64,000 nt of DNA, taken from Eutypa lata. Lineage: Eukaryota; Ascomycota; Sordariomycetes; Xylariales; Diatrypaceae. Made by a program: the position numbers and the translations under genes. The stretch lies in the NCBI GenBank assembly GCA_022661535.1, contig JAKULF010000004.1:4154001-4218000 (forward strand), in the 5' to 3' direction. Below, piece by piece: positions 1 through 11,358 of the stretch. Positions within the stretch are counted from its first letter, which is position 1. Every line of letters starts with the position of its first letter. Under the pieces are notes generated by a model. It did not search any database, was not told the DNA's origin, and saw only the letters and a list, made by a program, of their open reading frames with translations.

Positions 1-985
1 TATTAGAACAAATGATTATTCGGATTCTACAATATTGGATAACTTACTTACAATTTCCAAGATATAATGCGTGGTTATTACAGTACAAGCATCAATCCTT
101 AAAAATAAATTATGTTAATTATCTTGCAAATACTTTGGTCGTCCATCTACGTCTCTTTGCGGGAAAATGCTTTAAATAGCTGAAAAGCATCTAAAATAGG
201 AACTACGTGGCATGGCTTAGTTGCCGCGGTAGCCTGAATGGGCGTGTGAGCGGATATGGCATCATGCACGTAGCTAGATCTTCCATAACCTCATGATGTG
301 ATGGCTCTGGGAGGCTTGTTTGCTCTAATAAGGTGTCCCCTCATTAATTACAAGCAAGCAAGCAAGCGAGACTACGATCGTCTCCCACGAATCCGGATAA
401 CGCTTGGCTGCATATCTTCTAGTGGTACCGAAAGCTGTCGTATAAAGGTTGTCAGAATATCTTGTCGCTCCTCAAAAGGACATCGACAACCTGGGCCACT
501 TTGAATATGGGACGGAAAGCAGGATTTTTTTAAAGTATCTCCTCATGACCACTGGACTGCTCGCTATAGTGGTCTTTACCTTGCCCAAGCGAAGACTCTG
601 TGGGAGACTGGATACTCCTTTTGCCGCCTTCGAACTGGACCTCGAAGGAGTCTGCGTGGACTAGATCGAAGATCTTGTCATTAATCAGACTAAATAGCTT
701 GGAAATCTTCCGAGTGGATGGGTGGATAGGCTGCGACCGGGGGTTCCGATCGAACACCAAACAATTCAATGAAGAAATCTGGACGTTTCTTATCTTCTGG
801 AAAAAAGAATTACTTAACAATAGTACTAATATGGTGTATTGTTATGGTTTGGTATTTTAAGCAACCAGGGGATTGCTACCAAATGTAAGACGAAGTTCTT
901 GATTGTGTAGAAAGTTGTATTATCTAGGAGAATGTCCGAAGGACAGCTAGCGAGAAAGGGAAATGTAGTGCCCGGTCCTAAGGCC
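1..985. other. Intergenic, no gene recognised
   Basis: This AT-rich stretch gives only short overlapping open frames on both strands, none with a family-like pattern or a consistent splice model. A short AAGC-type tandem repeat lies near 350-369. I see no RNA gene or mobile-element terminus. It probably is the 3' flank of the decayed gene that follows. Confidence 0.5.
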
Positions 986-2118
986 TTAGCCCCTTAGCGC
1001 ACGCCCATCATCTATGGAGGGAATCATTCCCGACACGGATGTTTTGGCGGGTAGGCAGATTCGAACGCGACTCGGAGGCCGGGGGTTCATGGTGGAATAG
1101 CCTGGTGATACCGGTGTAGAGCTCGCTAGACCGCTCAAGATATTAAGCGCGCAAATCGCCTGCCAGGACTTGACTGCCATTTCCTTGGTCCTCGGAATAG
1201 GCTCGCGTGTCGCCCCCACGAGGTTAATAACCTCATTGAGAGACGCCATGTAGCCATCTACTATCTCGGTTGCTTGCGCTGGTGTGGAAGTTGCAAGTCC
1301 GTCTCTGTGCTGTCCCCTGTCCTGCGGGTAGCCAACCCAAACTCCCTGGCTCTTCCACGTTTCCTCTCTCTGCCTAGAGAACAACTCCAATTCTCTCTTG
1401 GCCTTCTCGAACCGCGCGCGGTGTCGGACGATAACGAAGGAATCGGCGTGGCTGAGTGAATAAGACGCAATAATCCGATGGCGGTGCCAAGACAGGGCGC
1501 CGATGCTCACGCGCCACGCCATCGTGGCGGGCCAGGTCTTCTTGCTCCTCTTCTCGCTAGGCACGCGGATTTGGACGACGTCCTTGTGCGACGCATCCCG
1601 CAACAGGCTGTTCACGGGGTACGGGACCTGGAGCTGGTGCACGATGTCGGCGAAAGGCGACTGCCAGCACCGTGACGCGTCGCAGAAAACGAGGGCCACA
1701 TCCGGGCTGATGGGCAAGACCAGATGTATCGCGTCTTTCTTAGCCATCCATATGAGTTGGTGTCCCGCCACTCCCACCTCTGTCCCTAGGCGGAACTCCG
1801 TGTCGCCCTCGAAGTCGACCAGGTGCTCGTTGAGGAAGAACTCGTAGCCGTCCGCTGCCTTCCATATCTGGAGGGCGTAGCTATCGAAAAAAGTGTTTGT
1901 AAATAAACGCGAAAGAGGTGCCGCCGGTCGCTTCGGCGTCCGCGAGGAGCTCCTCGTGGCCGGTCTCGAGTAGGTAGATCAGGTCTTCGAGCCAGAATCG
2001 ACCCGGGTCCCCGGATCGGCCACGCTTTTCTGTGCCTGCAAACAACCGCTGGAACATAAAGTCGTTTTCGCGGTAAGGGCTCTCGACTTGGTCCCTGTAC
2101 TGCTCGGAGTGGCTAGTT
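986..2118 (-). pseudogene. Frameshifted DUF4238-like protein gene
   Basis: Read on the minus strand, the 3' portion (986 to about 1891) has an uninterrupted frame with FDSYALQIW, HLVDFEGDTEF and LVLPISPDVALVF. This is the pattern I know from the C-terminal half of fungal DUF4238 proteins, whose function is unknown. The portion upstream (about 1893-2118) is equally protein-like (SPYRENDFMFQRLFAG, FWLEDLIYLLETGHEELL) but lies in another frame. The two frames meet exactly at a run of six A on the plus strand (1887-1892), and one base fewer there would join them. The usual DUF4238 N-terminus, with its histidine-rich start, was not found further upstream. So the gene looks frameshifted and probably 5'-truncated. 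The DUF assignment rests on remembered pattern, not a search. A sequencing error in the homopolymer is the main alternative to true decay. Confidence 0.55.
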
Positions 2119-2323
2119 GGTTTATTAAATGCATGGACTAACGGGTACCTTCATGCCCTTTTCAGGCTGGATGATGGATAATCCCTTGTTGAAACCTAAT
2201 GCTTAGAACAGTTAGTTCTATGACTACGCAGTTGCTATGACTACACAGTTGTTCGAGTGACAACAAATCCCCTCCGACCTTGTTGTTGATGAACCTGGAT
2301 CCGACCTAGAGCACTAGCTGTAA

Positions 2324-3195
2324 TTGGCTCGAATCAGGCAGGTCCCGCCGGCGTCTGACTATCTACTAGCTCAAGAAAACTTAAGAGTGTTGCGAGTCAT
2401 GTGGGGCACGAAACCTCCGGCTCCTTCAGCCGTGGTCGCCCTGGACGTTCCTGTAGCTGTCGAAGGCGCACCGCAGCTGGGCGATTACACGGTCACCTAT
2501 TTTCGTGGAGAGGGGCGCAGGGAGTTTGGCCGGTGTAGGGGGTCCCCAGTGTACAACCCGATAATTTTGATCACTACATAGACTATTAGCCGTATTTTGC
2601 TGCATACGATGCTTAAGGCCGTCGCGCTATTTCCGAAATTCGATCACACTATCCTATGTAATGGATAGGGCGAATCAAAAGAAGGTAAGCCTAAGAGAAG
2701 GCGCTACAAAGAGATCCTCCAAAAGCTTGTCAACCTTTACTCCAAAGGTTTTATGAGAGAGCTGCTTCCCATCGCAGGGCACACTGGGAAGATAAAGGGA
2801 CTGTTCCTTAACCGGGAGATGAACCTTCGGCTCCACCCGGCGCCCGGGTACCTGTCATCGTTCCGGGCCCTGGACCCGGCCATTTGCAACTCGCTCTATG
2901 AGCTGTGAAGCTGCGTGCCCGTGGGCCTTAACTAGTGCGTGTGCGGCTCCTTCCCCGTATCGACGGGGAACTCGTATATCGAACAATAAGTCTCACCACT
3001 ACCACCAGCGCTACCCGTTTTGGCAAATCTCCCCCGTCACGCCACAAAAGTGATATCCGCTCCGTGCGCCACTCCAGCTTCGGGGGCGATCTTATCGTAG
3101 AATCGTCCTCGTTTGCCCTGCCCGGGGGCTACAGACTGAGGAACATTGGCGTCAACGAGCAGAAGTTGCGTACAGAGACGGGCGGGGCCGTATAA
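2324..3195 (+). other. Decayed coding-like remnants
   Basis: Three GC-rich islands on the plus strand read like protein but do not join: 2324-2581, about 2707-2907 (contains LVNLYSKGFMRELLPIAG and ends in a stop) and 2935-3195 (contains FALPGGYRLRNIGVNEQKL). They are separated by stops and frame changes, have no convincing start or splice sites, and I cannot name a family. They may be relics of one degraded gene. Confidence 0.25.
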
Positions 3196-3346
3196 CTATG
3201 CGCAGCTAGTGTCTCCGATGACGACGAGTTCCATATTTTGATGTTCAAAATTTCTTCTTTTCTCTCAATTCAGGGCGGCGATCGACTTGAACTCGGATTG
3301 TCGACTACGTTAATATCCTACTAACAAGGTTGACCTTTAATAATAC

Positions 3347-4988
3347 CTACAGCCTATTTCCCATATTGACATGCACAGCCTTGATCTGCGAGTACGCCTC
3401 CAAACCAGCCTCGCCAAGCTCCCTCCCGATCCCACTCTGCTTCACACCCCCAAAGGGGACCCGCGGATCGCAGTCCTGGCTGCTGTTGACCCACACCATG
3501 CCGGCCTCGATCTCGGCGGCCACGCGGTGCGCCCTCTCCAGGTTCGTCGTGAAGACGGCGGCGCCGAGGCCGTACGTGGTGTCGTTCGCGAGCGCCAGCG
3601 CCTCGTCTTCCGTCTTGAAGCTGGTGATCGCCACGACGGGCCCGAAGATCTCCTCCCGCCAGATGCGCGTCGACGTCGCGACGTTGGTGAAGACCGTCGG
3701 CGCGATGAAGAACCCCTTGCCCTTCCCGCCGCCCACCGCCGGGAGCGGCTGCCCGCCCGCGGCGAGCGTGGCGCCCTCTTTCTTGCCGCTGTCGATGTAC
3801 TCCAGGATCCGCTCGTACTGCACCTTGGACACCTGGGGGCCTTGGTAGGTGTCCTTGTCCCACTGGTCCCCCACCTTGCTCACCTCCCTGACGGTCTCGA
3901 CGAACCGCGCCACGAAGTCGTCGTAGATGCCCTCCTGGACTAGGATCCGCGACGTCGCGGTGCAGATCTGGCCCTGGTTCGACATGATGCCGAGGTGCGA
4001 CCACTTGACGGCCTGGTCGATCTCGGCGTCGTCGAAGACGAGGAGGGGCGACTTGCCGCCCGTCTCGAACGTGACGTTCTTCAGCGTCTTGGCCGCGATC
4101 CCCATGATGATCTTCGCCGTTCCCGTGCTCCCCGTAAACGCGATCTTGTCCACCAGCGGATGGCCCACGAGCGCAGTCCCCGCGACCCGACCTAGTCCGT
4201 TGACGAAGTTCACGACGCCGGGCGGGAAGCCCGCCTCCTTGATTAGCGTGCCGAGGAAAAGAATGCTCAGGGGCGTCTGCTCGGCTGCCTTCAAGACGAC
4301 AGTGTTACCGCACGCTAAAGCCGGACCAAGCTTCCATGTCGCCATTGATAAGGGGTAGTTCCAGGGGATAATTTGGGCTATCACCCCTATCGGCTGGCGG
4401 ATGGTGTATGCGAATTTCTTAGATGTGGTGTCGATCGTCTGACCGTACCTCTTGTCGGCCCAGCCTGCATAATAGCGGATGACGCTGACGGCCTCGACGA
4501 GGTCGACCTCGAGTGCTTCGTTGTACGATTTGCCTTGGACAGCCTGTTATTTCCCAATTGCCCCGGCCCGGCATAAACAAGGAAGTTCAACTGTGGACTT
4601 ACCATTATCCCAAGCATCAATGGTAGCGAATAGTTCCCGGTTTTGCTCCATCAGATCTGCAAGCTTGTGCATGAGAGCGCCACGATCCGAGCTGGGTAGC
4701 TGCTTCCAAGACTCGTGCTTGAGAGCGGCCTGGGCGGCCTGAACGGCATTGTCAATATCCTCTTCCCCTGCAGCTTGCACGGTTGCGATAAGTTCCTCTG
4801 TCCTATGGGATTATATGTTAGCACTCAACGTTGGGAGGTGCGGTTGACTTCAGTACTTACGCCGGATCAATAGAGTCTATCGTTTCGCCCTTTGCTGCCT
4901 TCACGAACTCATTGTTGATAAATAACCCAGTCGGCTGGGTATACTTAACTCCATTAGGTGCCACCAAGTCTACAGAAAGCTGTGACAT
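3347..4988 (-). CDS. NAD(P)-dependent aldehyde dehydrogenase
   Basis: Oxidises an aldehyde to a carboxylic acid with NAD(P)+; the natural substrate cannot be told from sequence. Model: three exons, complement 4861-4988, 4603-4802 and 3347-4533, giving 504 residues, the usual length for fungal ALDHs. The N-terminus (MSQLSVDLVAPNGVKYTQP) leads into the family pattern LFINNEFVKA. The cofactor region has the Rossmann-fold FTGSTGTAK. The catalytic glutamate lies in FETGGKSP (about E266) and the catalytic cysteine in NQGQICTATSR (about C300), both at expected spacing. Introns have GTAAGT-type donors, and the second acceptor was fixed by the conserved DNGKSYNEA junction. No signal peptide or peroxisomal tag is visible (C-terminus GNRL), so it is probably cytosolic. 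The next intact gene, in the same orientation about 1.75 kb upstream of its start, is a terpene cyclase, so a role in oxidising a terpene-derived aldehyde is possible but not shown. Confidence 0.93.
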
Positions 4989-5446
4989 TTTAAGTGAACT
5001 TGTCTTGAGGTATAGAGGGAGATATAATTAGTCGTTGGTAGGATTGGAACAACGCAGGGGTCAGTGAACGATGTGGACAGTCTAGAATTGATGTCCTGTA
5101 TTATGAAGTCGAGTGTCTATCTAGATTGATAACTAAGACACTTGATAATCGCAATTACCGACTCTGCTGATAAAGGCTTGCTGTTATTGAGCTATTAGAT
5201 AATAAATCGTATTTGCCATGGGCTGGATGGTTATCTACACATATGCGGGGTTGTGTAACGTCTTGGCACGGACGGTCCGATCGGATCAGTTTCGGCGTCC
5301 TTCGGAGATATGACCGGAAGAAATTGTGAGAACTAGAATGCGCTATTACAAATGCTTATAATTCCTGAAGATACACCAAATAGTTGCGCTCTTTAAATAC
5401 TTATGTGATTCCTCTCTATTCAAGCGTTTAGATTGTATTCGTCAAA

Positions 5447-5790
5447 ATGCTGGCCATTCTTATTGTTGCGGTACGCTTCTCAGTCGTCCGGTTCAGTGTC
5501 AAACTGGCCAAACTACACAATCCAACATTCAAGGAGATACATTTTCAGATTTATTGGAATTCCGTGGCGAGGGCGACAGCGGTGTCATTGCAAGGGTATT
5601 TTTACCACCTGGAGCCAAAATGGGGTCTTTTAATGTCGCCTGCATAATTGGAACATGTATCAGGTAGGCTCTGGGCGTGTCAGTTTGAGGCAACCTGAAT
5701 ATTATGCTTTATAACACTATCGACTGCATAAAACACAGGGTGCCACTAGGGTATTACGTCTGCCGGCATCGTATCATCCCTAAATCCTAA
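5447..5790 (+). pseudogene. Frameshifted small secreted protein relic
   Basis: The ATG at 5447 opens a hydrophobic start (MLAILIVAV) like a signal peptide. A few codons later the plausible mature sequence is in a different frame (CQTGQTTQSNIQGDTFSDLL, then GDSGVIARVFLPPGAKMG), ending near GTCI. A GT donor at 5664 and AG acceptor at 5737-5738 lead to a second short exon (VPLGYYVCRHRIIPKS, stop at 5788-5790). One base fewer near 5470-5472 would put signal and mature parts in one frame. About four cysteines remain. I do not recognise the family. It could be a decayed effector-like gene, a miscalled base, or chance; the AT-rich context limits confidence. Confidence 0.35.
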
Positions 5791-6738
5791 CATCTCGACT
5801 CTTAGGTAATCTATAGAAGCTCGGGGGTCGAAATCCCTTGGGTATAATCTATCATTCTAACTTCGCATCTAGCTACATTTCACGCAAGGGAAATCCATTG
5901 GTGCTGGGTTGAATTCTGAACAGATTAGTAAGATTATAGCATATCAGAAATTATTAGGGCTACACGATTAAAGTGCCATGCAGCTCGTACTTTGCCAATT
6001 CGTTCTGCTGGCGGGCTGTCAACGATTGTGGCGTGATATAGCCTACTCATCACAGTGACACCGAAGTGCTAACTGGCGGCTTTAAGGGGTTGAGCAGCGC
6101 CAAGAAGGGTAAGTGGGTACAATAACGAGTATAATATGCATATATTTTGCATCGCTCACGGGTCATGAGACTCGGCGGAGATGGGTTCATCTATGGTCGA
6201 AAAATTGGATCAGCGTTGAAAATTTAGCTTTCTCATCTGTAGATCATAAGAGGAAGGTAGTATACTGGAATCCGGGAGATTGGGAACCAATGGTGTTAAC
6301 TTGTTTCCCTCAGCCTTGCTGACACACTGCCGGCTTACGTTCGTCCTGTGCATGATTAACATTGGCACATAAGCACTACATACGGTACTTTATATGCACG
6401 ACAAAGGCGTATGGACTTTCTTGCTGCCTACATAGGATTTCCACTCTCCTCATTGGGCTAAATCGCAGAATATAAAGGCTGGAGTTGTCATGCAGCAGGG
6501 TCTCGGCATACTAACAGCTGAATAGGCCGTATGTTTGGTTGAAGAGATGTGGATCATTATTTGGGCTCCGGCATACTATGTCGGACGTGGTGTCGTCCTA
6601 CCTGATGACAATAAGGCTATCCCCGCCCTCCAATCAATGGTTAAAGATATATTGTTAACGACACCGCAACTTTGAGTCTCTCAGCCAAGATTCTTCTAGT
6701 TGCCTAACCGTGCCGTCCTGTAGACGCCCAACAACGGC
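5791..6738. other. Intergenic, no gene recognised
   Basis: AT-rich spacer downstream of the terpene cyclase. A search for a prenyltransferase domain continuing the cyclase gene on the minus strand found only a short frame ending near 6650, with no aspartate-rich prenyltransferase motif. Confidence 0.5.
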
Positions 6739-7847
6739 TCAGCAGAACCCCCCCTTATACCTAGGGCAGTAAATGCTCCACACGACGTTCCCACTGTAGC
6801 TTAGCAGCAACGCCTCGAGGTACGTTCGAAGATCTTTGGTCAGAGTAGCGTCATCCCTCGATGCCTCGACCGTGCGGTGGAACGTGGCGATTTGCCTCAC
6901 AGCCTCGTCGTGGCAGACGGCCCTTGCTTCGTCTTCGCCCGCCGATCTTTCCTTCATGACCACCCAGATGGCATTGAAAACATAATCCTGACCCGCTTCC
7001 CGGGCTTCCTCGCGCTCCTTTTCCCACGAGTACAGGTCGTTCACGAGCGCTAGGGCTATGTAGGCGGGTCTGGCTAGCTCCATGCAGAGGTCGTACTCTT
7101 CGTCTGGGATGGTAAGCGCCAGTCCGAATGTCAGGGTGCCGAACCAAATCCTATTTATTAGTAGTAGAAGAATCAGTATTCAACTCATTGGAGGAAGTCC
7201 CCTGCATATGTCTGTTGCAACTTACAGTTCGCCGCCGTCGATGGCACGCGCCGGGAGGTACTTTTCAAGCGTCTCAAAGGGCGCTGACCTCGTCTTAGCT
7301 GCCAACTGCACAAATTTGGCCCACGCTTTCATGGAAGTGATAGCTCTGGGAGGATCAATGGCCATCATCTCAGATAGGATCTGTGTCTGAAGCTTTTTCT
7401 CAGGCAGAGATTCAGAGTGAGCCTTGTCCTCAAGGGCACCATTCCCGAAGGTCTCTAAGAATCCCGAGGCATCTCTTAGGTCGCCTTTGAGGTCAAACGT
7501 TTCCATTTTGTCTGCTCTAGAGTTAGCCACAAAGTGAAAGTATAGTCAGAAGTCCTAGGGAAATACAGACCATCATAAAGGAAAGCGTATTCATTGGCAT
7601 ATGATATGACTTCCAGTCTCTCCGGTAGACATTCCGGAACGGTGACGGACATGAAATTATATCGGTCACCTAGCCCTCCCTTGTAGTCGTTGACTGGATG
7701 GACATGCTTTGACCAGTCCCTCTGGGCTCGAAGTGCACCTTTTGACTCCCTGGCCGGCTCCTTGTGCATGCGTAGTGGGAGATCATAACTCAACCCATGG
7801 CTCTCGTAGACTTTGGGGTCTATCTCATTAGAGTAGCGGTACTCCAT
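6739..7847 (-). CDS. Stand-alone class I terpene cyclase, fusicoccadiene-synthase type
   Basis: Ionises a prenyl diphosphate and cyclises it; product unknown. Model: exons complement 7571-7847, 7226-7511 and 6739-7150, 324 residues. The N-terminal half has GALRAQRDW, GLGDRYNF and ECLPERLEVISYANEYAFLYD, a pattern typical of the cyclase half of chimeric fungal enzymes such as fusicoccadiene and ophiobolin synthases. The metal-binding aspartate motif is DDKME (about residues 92-96). It forms only when the second exon begins after the CAG at 7512-7514; the adjacent AG acceptor would break it. The second metal motif is NDLYSWEKE (N225, S229, E233). The protein ends soon after the conserved CPRY, where chimeric relatives run on into a prenyltransferase, so it would rely on prenyl diphosphate made elsewhere. 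An alternative tiny 3' intron using GTATAAG just after CCTAG would give a slightly different tail. An ALDH gene lies next to it. Confidence 0.88.
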
Positions 7848-8689
7848 TTTCTAAAACCGATCTTGCGTAGTATGGGACAACGAGTGTTTTTTGAAGTTCA
7901 TAACGCTATCATACCTGCCCTGCCGGCTGTGCTATCGGCGCCAACCCATTTTATACCCAGAGATGACAAAGCTAGAATGTGCTCCCTCGGATTCACAGCC
8001 TTACCTGATGTTGATTTAATGTCAGCATTCTTCGCCTTCTACAAGGTGAAGTGCAAGTTTGCTTATAGTGGATATTTTGTTAGTACCGTGCATTCTCTGT
8101 TCTCAACACTCACTGGCTACTCGTAAAGGTGAGCAGTATTACCTTCACGATGTATGCATGTTGAAGGACTAGAAATTCGATTCGGCATTTGATATTGCCT
8201 AGAATAGGAAAATGAACCATAATATTGTATCATTACCTCGGGCCTAGTGCCCTAGCGGGATATTTCTACGTGGAGGCCCAAAATCCCATAATGATCAGAG
8301 AATTATGTATTTACTCTCCCGTCGGTACCGAACTCTACTCTAGTAAGCTTTTGGTTCACGTATAATTCTCACTATCTAAATCTTATTGCTCTGGGATGGT
8401 TATACAGGACTGTTCCTTCTTAATACCTTCCTTCTACCTGTAACCAGGTACGATATCTATGCCCCGGGGGAAGTAATTACATGAATTCACGTCTCTTATT
8501 TCAAACCTTTCCTTGTCACTAGATAGCGATGTGTATGCTATATGAGAAGTCATACCAGTGGATGCTTATCTGTCTTTATGACAAGCACTTGGTTTGTTCA
8601 GTGATCCGATCCACATATGCCATCTATATTACGTCAATATACCCTTCAGATAGAATCGTGTCTACTTTTTATTATTTAGGTTAGGTAAT

Positions 8690-9110
8690 TATGGGACCTG
8701 ACTTATACCATCTATCCAATTTCTGTCAACTTAACTGCACCCTTTGTCCCTTACTTGGGTTATTTTCTTATAAAATCCGGTGAAACCCCCTATTTGGGTT
8801 TCCTATTTGCACCCCCATCTAGCCTATTTCACCCCCGAGCTAGATTGCTTAGCTATGGGACATAGAGTACCGAGTTGGTGGAGGGTCTTGGCAAGTAAGT
8901 GAGATGGGTTGCTATCAAGGTGCCTTAAGGTATGTCTATGTCACGGCACCAAGTGGAGTGCGCGGGCCCACACCGGATTCCTGTATATATAGTGGCGCTA
9001 CGCGCCACCTAGCTAGACTTCCTTCTTTCCTCCTTCGTACAACAACAATATACTTATCTTGACCCTATGGTTCATCAGTGCCGTGACAGTCTAGATGGTT
9101 CCAGGGGATT
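8690..9110 (+). repeat. Possible LTR-like remnant
   Basis: The stretch holds short internal repeats (CTAGCCTATTTCACCCCC-type), then a TATATATA box at about 8983, directly followed by a perfect GC-rich hairpin (GTGGCGC TAC GCGCCAC) and CCTAGCTAGA, and later GGTTCATCAGTGCCGTGACA, which resembles the region after an LTR. The TATA-plus-hairpin order is shared with a second site near 51800. No partner LTR or internal coding region was found, so this is only a suggestion of a solo LTR. Confidence 0.25.
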
Positions 9111-11331
9111 CTTCGAGTTAATTTGGCCTTTAATCTTATGTATTCTGGTTAAAGCGTTCGCAGACGTGATGTCACACGGAGGAATGGAACTTACAGCCCT
9201 TATCACACATAAGTACTTAAGAAACTTGATTATATAGACGGTACTATCTTCTAATCTTGAAATACAATATGAAGTTCGATGCACCTTTGAAAAAGATTGA
9301 CATCCTGCAAGATACCACCTGAGACTGGTCTCCCCTGAGCAATGGACAATATAAGTACCGCATAGTTACAAACATATTCGTCAAACTATATTATGTATCG
9401 TTGATACTATGTTGAAAAGGAAAACAAAGCCTAATTATTCCCCAAATAAATCAGTTACGATGATTTGACTTACAATTCTTCGTTCTCCTACACAGTTTCT
9501 CTGGAAACTTACCTATAGACATGACTTGTCTTGACCTACTAAAAAATACTTACGTGATCGGCTAGTGGATTTCAAAATTTCTATGTTTGCGGTAGCACCG
9601 GCTAATGATATTATAGTCAATATTGATTTTGTAAGGCTAGGAAGCAACTATCAACTATATGCTTTCCATCGATCTGTGGAGTAAGTGTGTATTTTCTTAC
9701 CTTTCTACTACGATCATATTGTAGATGAATAGGGGTAGTGTAGTTGTCCTCTCCTTTAAATCGGACCCCGTGTACTCATCTATGTATAATTAGAATGAAT
9801 CAGCAACCAGATACTAATTACCTGTATGATATCAAAGCTACATCGTAGTTTGGTACATCCATTTCAACTCAATGGTTGACTATCCATGAATCCCGGGTAC
9901 GATGCCTAGAAGCACGGTTCGATTAGGTTTGATGGCACATACGCGATAATCGTATGCATGACGCGACAAACTATCTGGCCATGTAAGCAAGTGATCACCT
10001 GCATACAATAGTTTCCGTGCTGACGTCAGACCAGCTGCCCCCCAAACCTGCCAACCTCAAGGGACCAGAAGACACTCCGTGAAAGTCAGCAACTCGTGTA
10101 ACTAATAATCTGTCCTGGCATATATGTGCACAAAACGCGAGGATACCGCTTCCTAATCCACCGCGGTCCCGCCGTACGAATTCAGCTCCGGGAGGGACGA
10201 CCCTTTTCTTCGCATGTGCCCCACCCCTACAGGTAATGGATACTTTATACTAGTTCCACTTCATAACCAGCTATATGGATGTGATACCGACGTGCTGGTA
10301 AACGTCAACGACGCGATAAGAACTATCTCCATGTCCTTCTATTCGTTCATGCTTCTAAATTCCAGGTGCTACATAGTTACCCTGGTTGGATCTAACAGCA
10401 CAGAACAGGGCTGCCAGTAACCCCTGTCCTTTTATTGTGAACATGCGCATATATCTTGGAAGGAAAGATCTAGAACGAATTAGGATATGCGCTAGAACTT
10501 AATCGAACACATCCCTTCCATCCCCTTCAATTCAAAAGTATCATTCCCTTCATGTTCATCGACCGAAGTTAGTAACCCCGTGGCACAAAACATTGACGTG
10601 GTTGAAATGATAGATCAACTACCAGTGAATTGACAATAGTACCTGTTGCCATCCATAGGACTAGCAATGCAAACAGACTACGTACATGCTCAAGGCCTTC
10701 TCGATAGACATATCATCCCCTATCTACGTTCTAGTAGATGCTACGAGGTTGATCTGAAGTGTGTTGAATCGTATTCAAAGAGTTCCTAATGTTAAACACC
10801 GCCGAAACAAAACCTCTAATATCAGCTTGTTGTTTCTTTTAAAAAAAATACTGCTCTCTAAAGGCCATATTCTAATTGGTACCCGATGAACGGCGAGACG
10901 GCGCCCGCCACAACAATGTTATCTTAGCCATTGGCTGAAGCGTACGTAGATTAATATGCAAATTGGCCCAATCATATTGCTCCATCACCTATAGAGAATC
11001 ACTGCGCGTGACGCCATCTTGCCATTCATGATTCATCGGATAAACAGCAATTCGAAGGTAAAGAGGAACTGCTTTAACTATAGTCTATCATGGCTAGGAT
11101 CCGACATGATACTTTGCAGAGCGTCTGGATGTTTCTCTAAAAGTTTGGGACCGCGATATTCTCTGCTTAAGGAAGTGAGATGTAGACAGCGATTAATAAT
11201 CACAGTTACATACTTGACGAGACACACGTTTAGAATTGGCGCTATACGCTACGGGTGATGCTTATATAAACACCACGGAACATGCCTAATTAGTTTACCG
11301 ACGACTGAAAATGTTAGTGTTGGTCTTGACT

Positions 11332-11358
11332 TACCTACCTAGGTACCTACCTACCTAA
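11332..11358. repeat. TACC microsatellite
   Basis: Imperfect tandem TACC units with one AGG interruption, in an otherwise gene-free spacer. Confidence 0.7.

Noticed and set aside
5815..5860. GGGGTCGAAATCCC, like a tRNA T-arm
   Set aside because: Stem pairing is poor and no matching D-arm, anticodon arm or acceptor stem was found upstream.
6640..6738. Possible extra 3' exon of the terpene cyclase
   Set aside because: A GTATAAG donor and TCTACAG acceptor exist, but using them removes the conserved tyrosine after CPR and adds only a few residues. The direct reading was preferred.
10214..10420. 68-codon plus-strand frame in the gene desert
   Set aside because: No signal peptide, domain pattern or splice context; expected by chance in AT-rich DNA.
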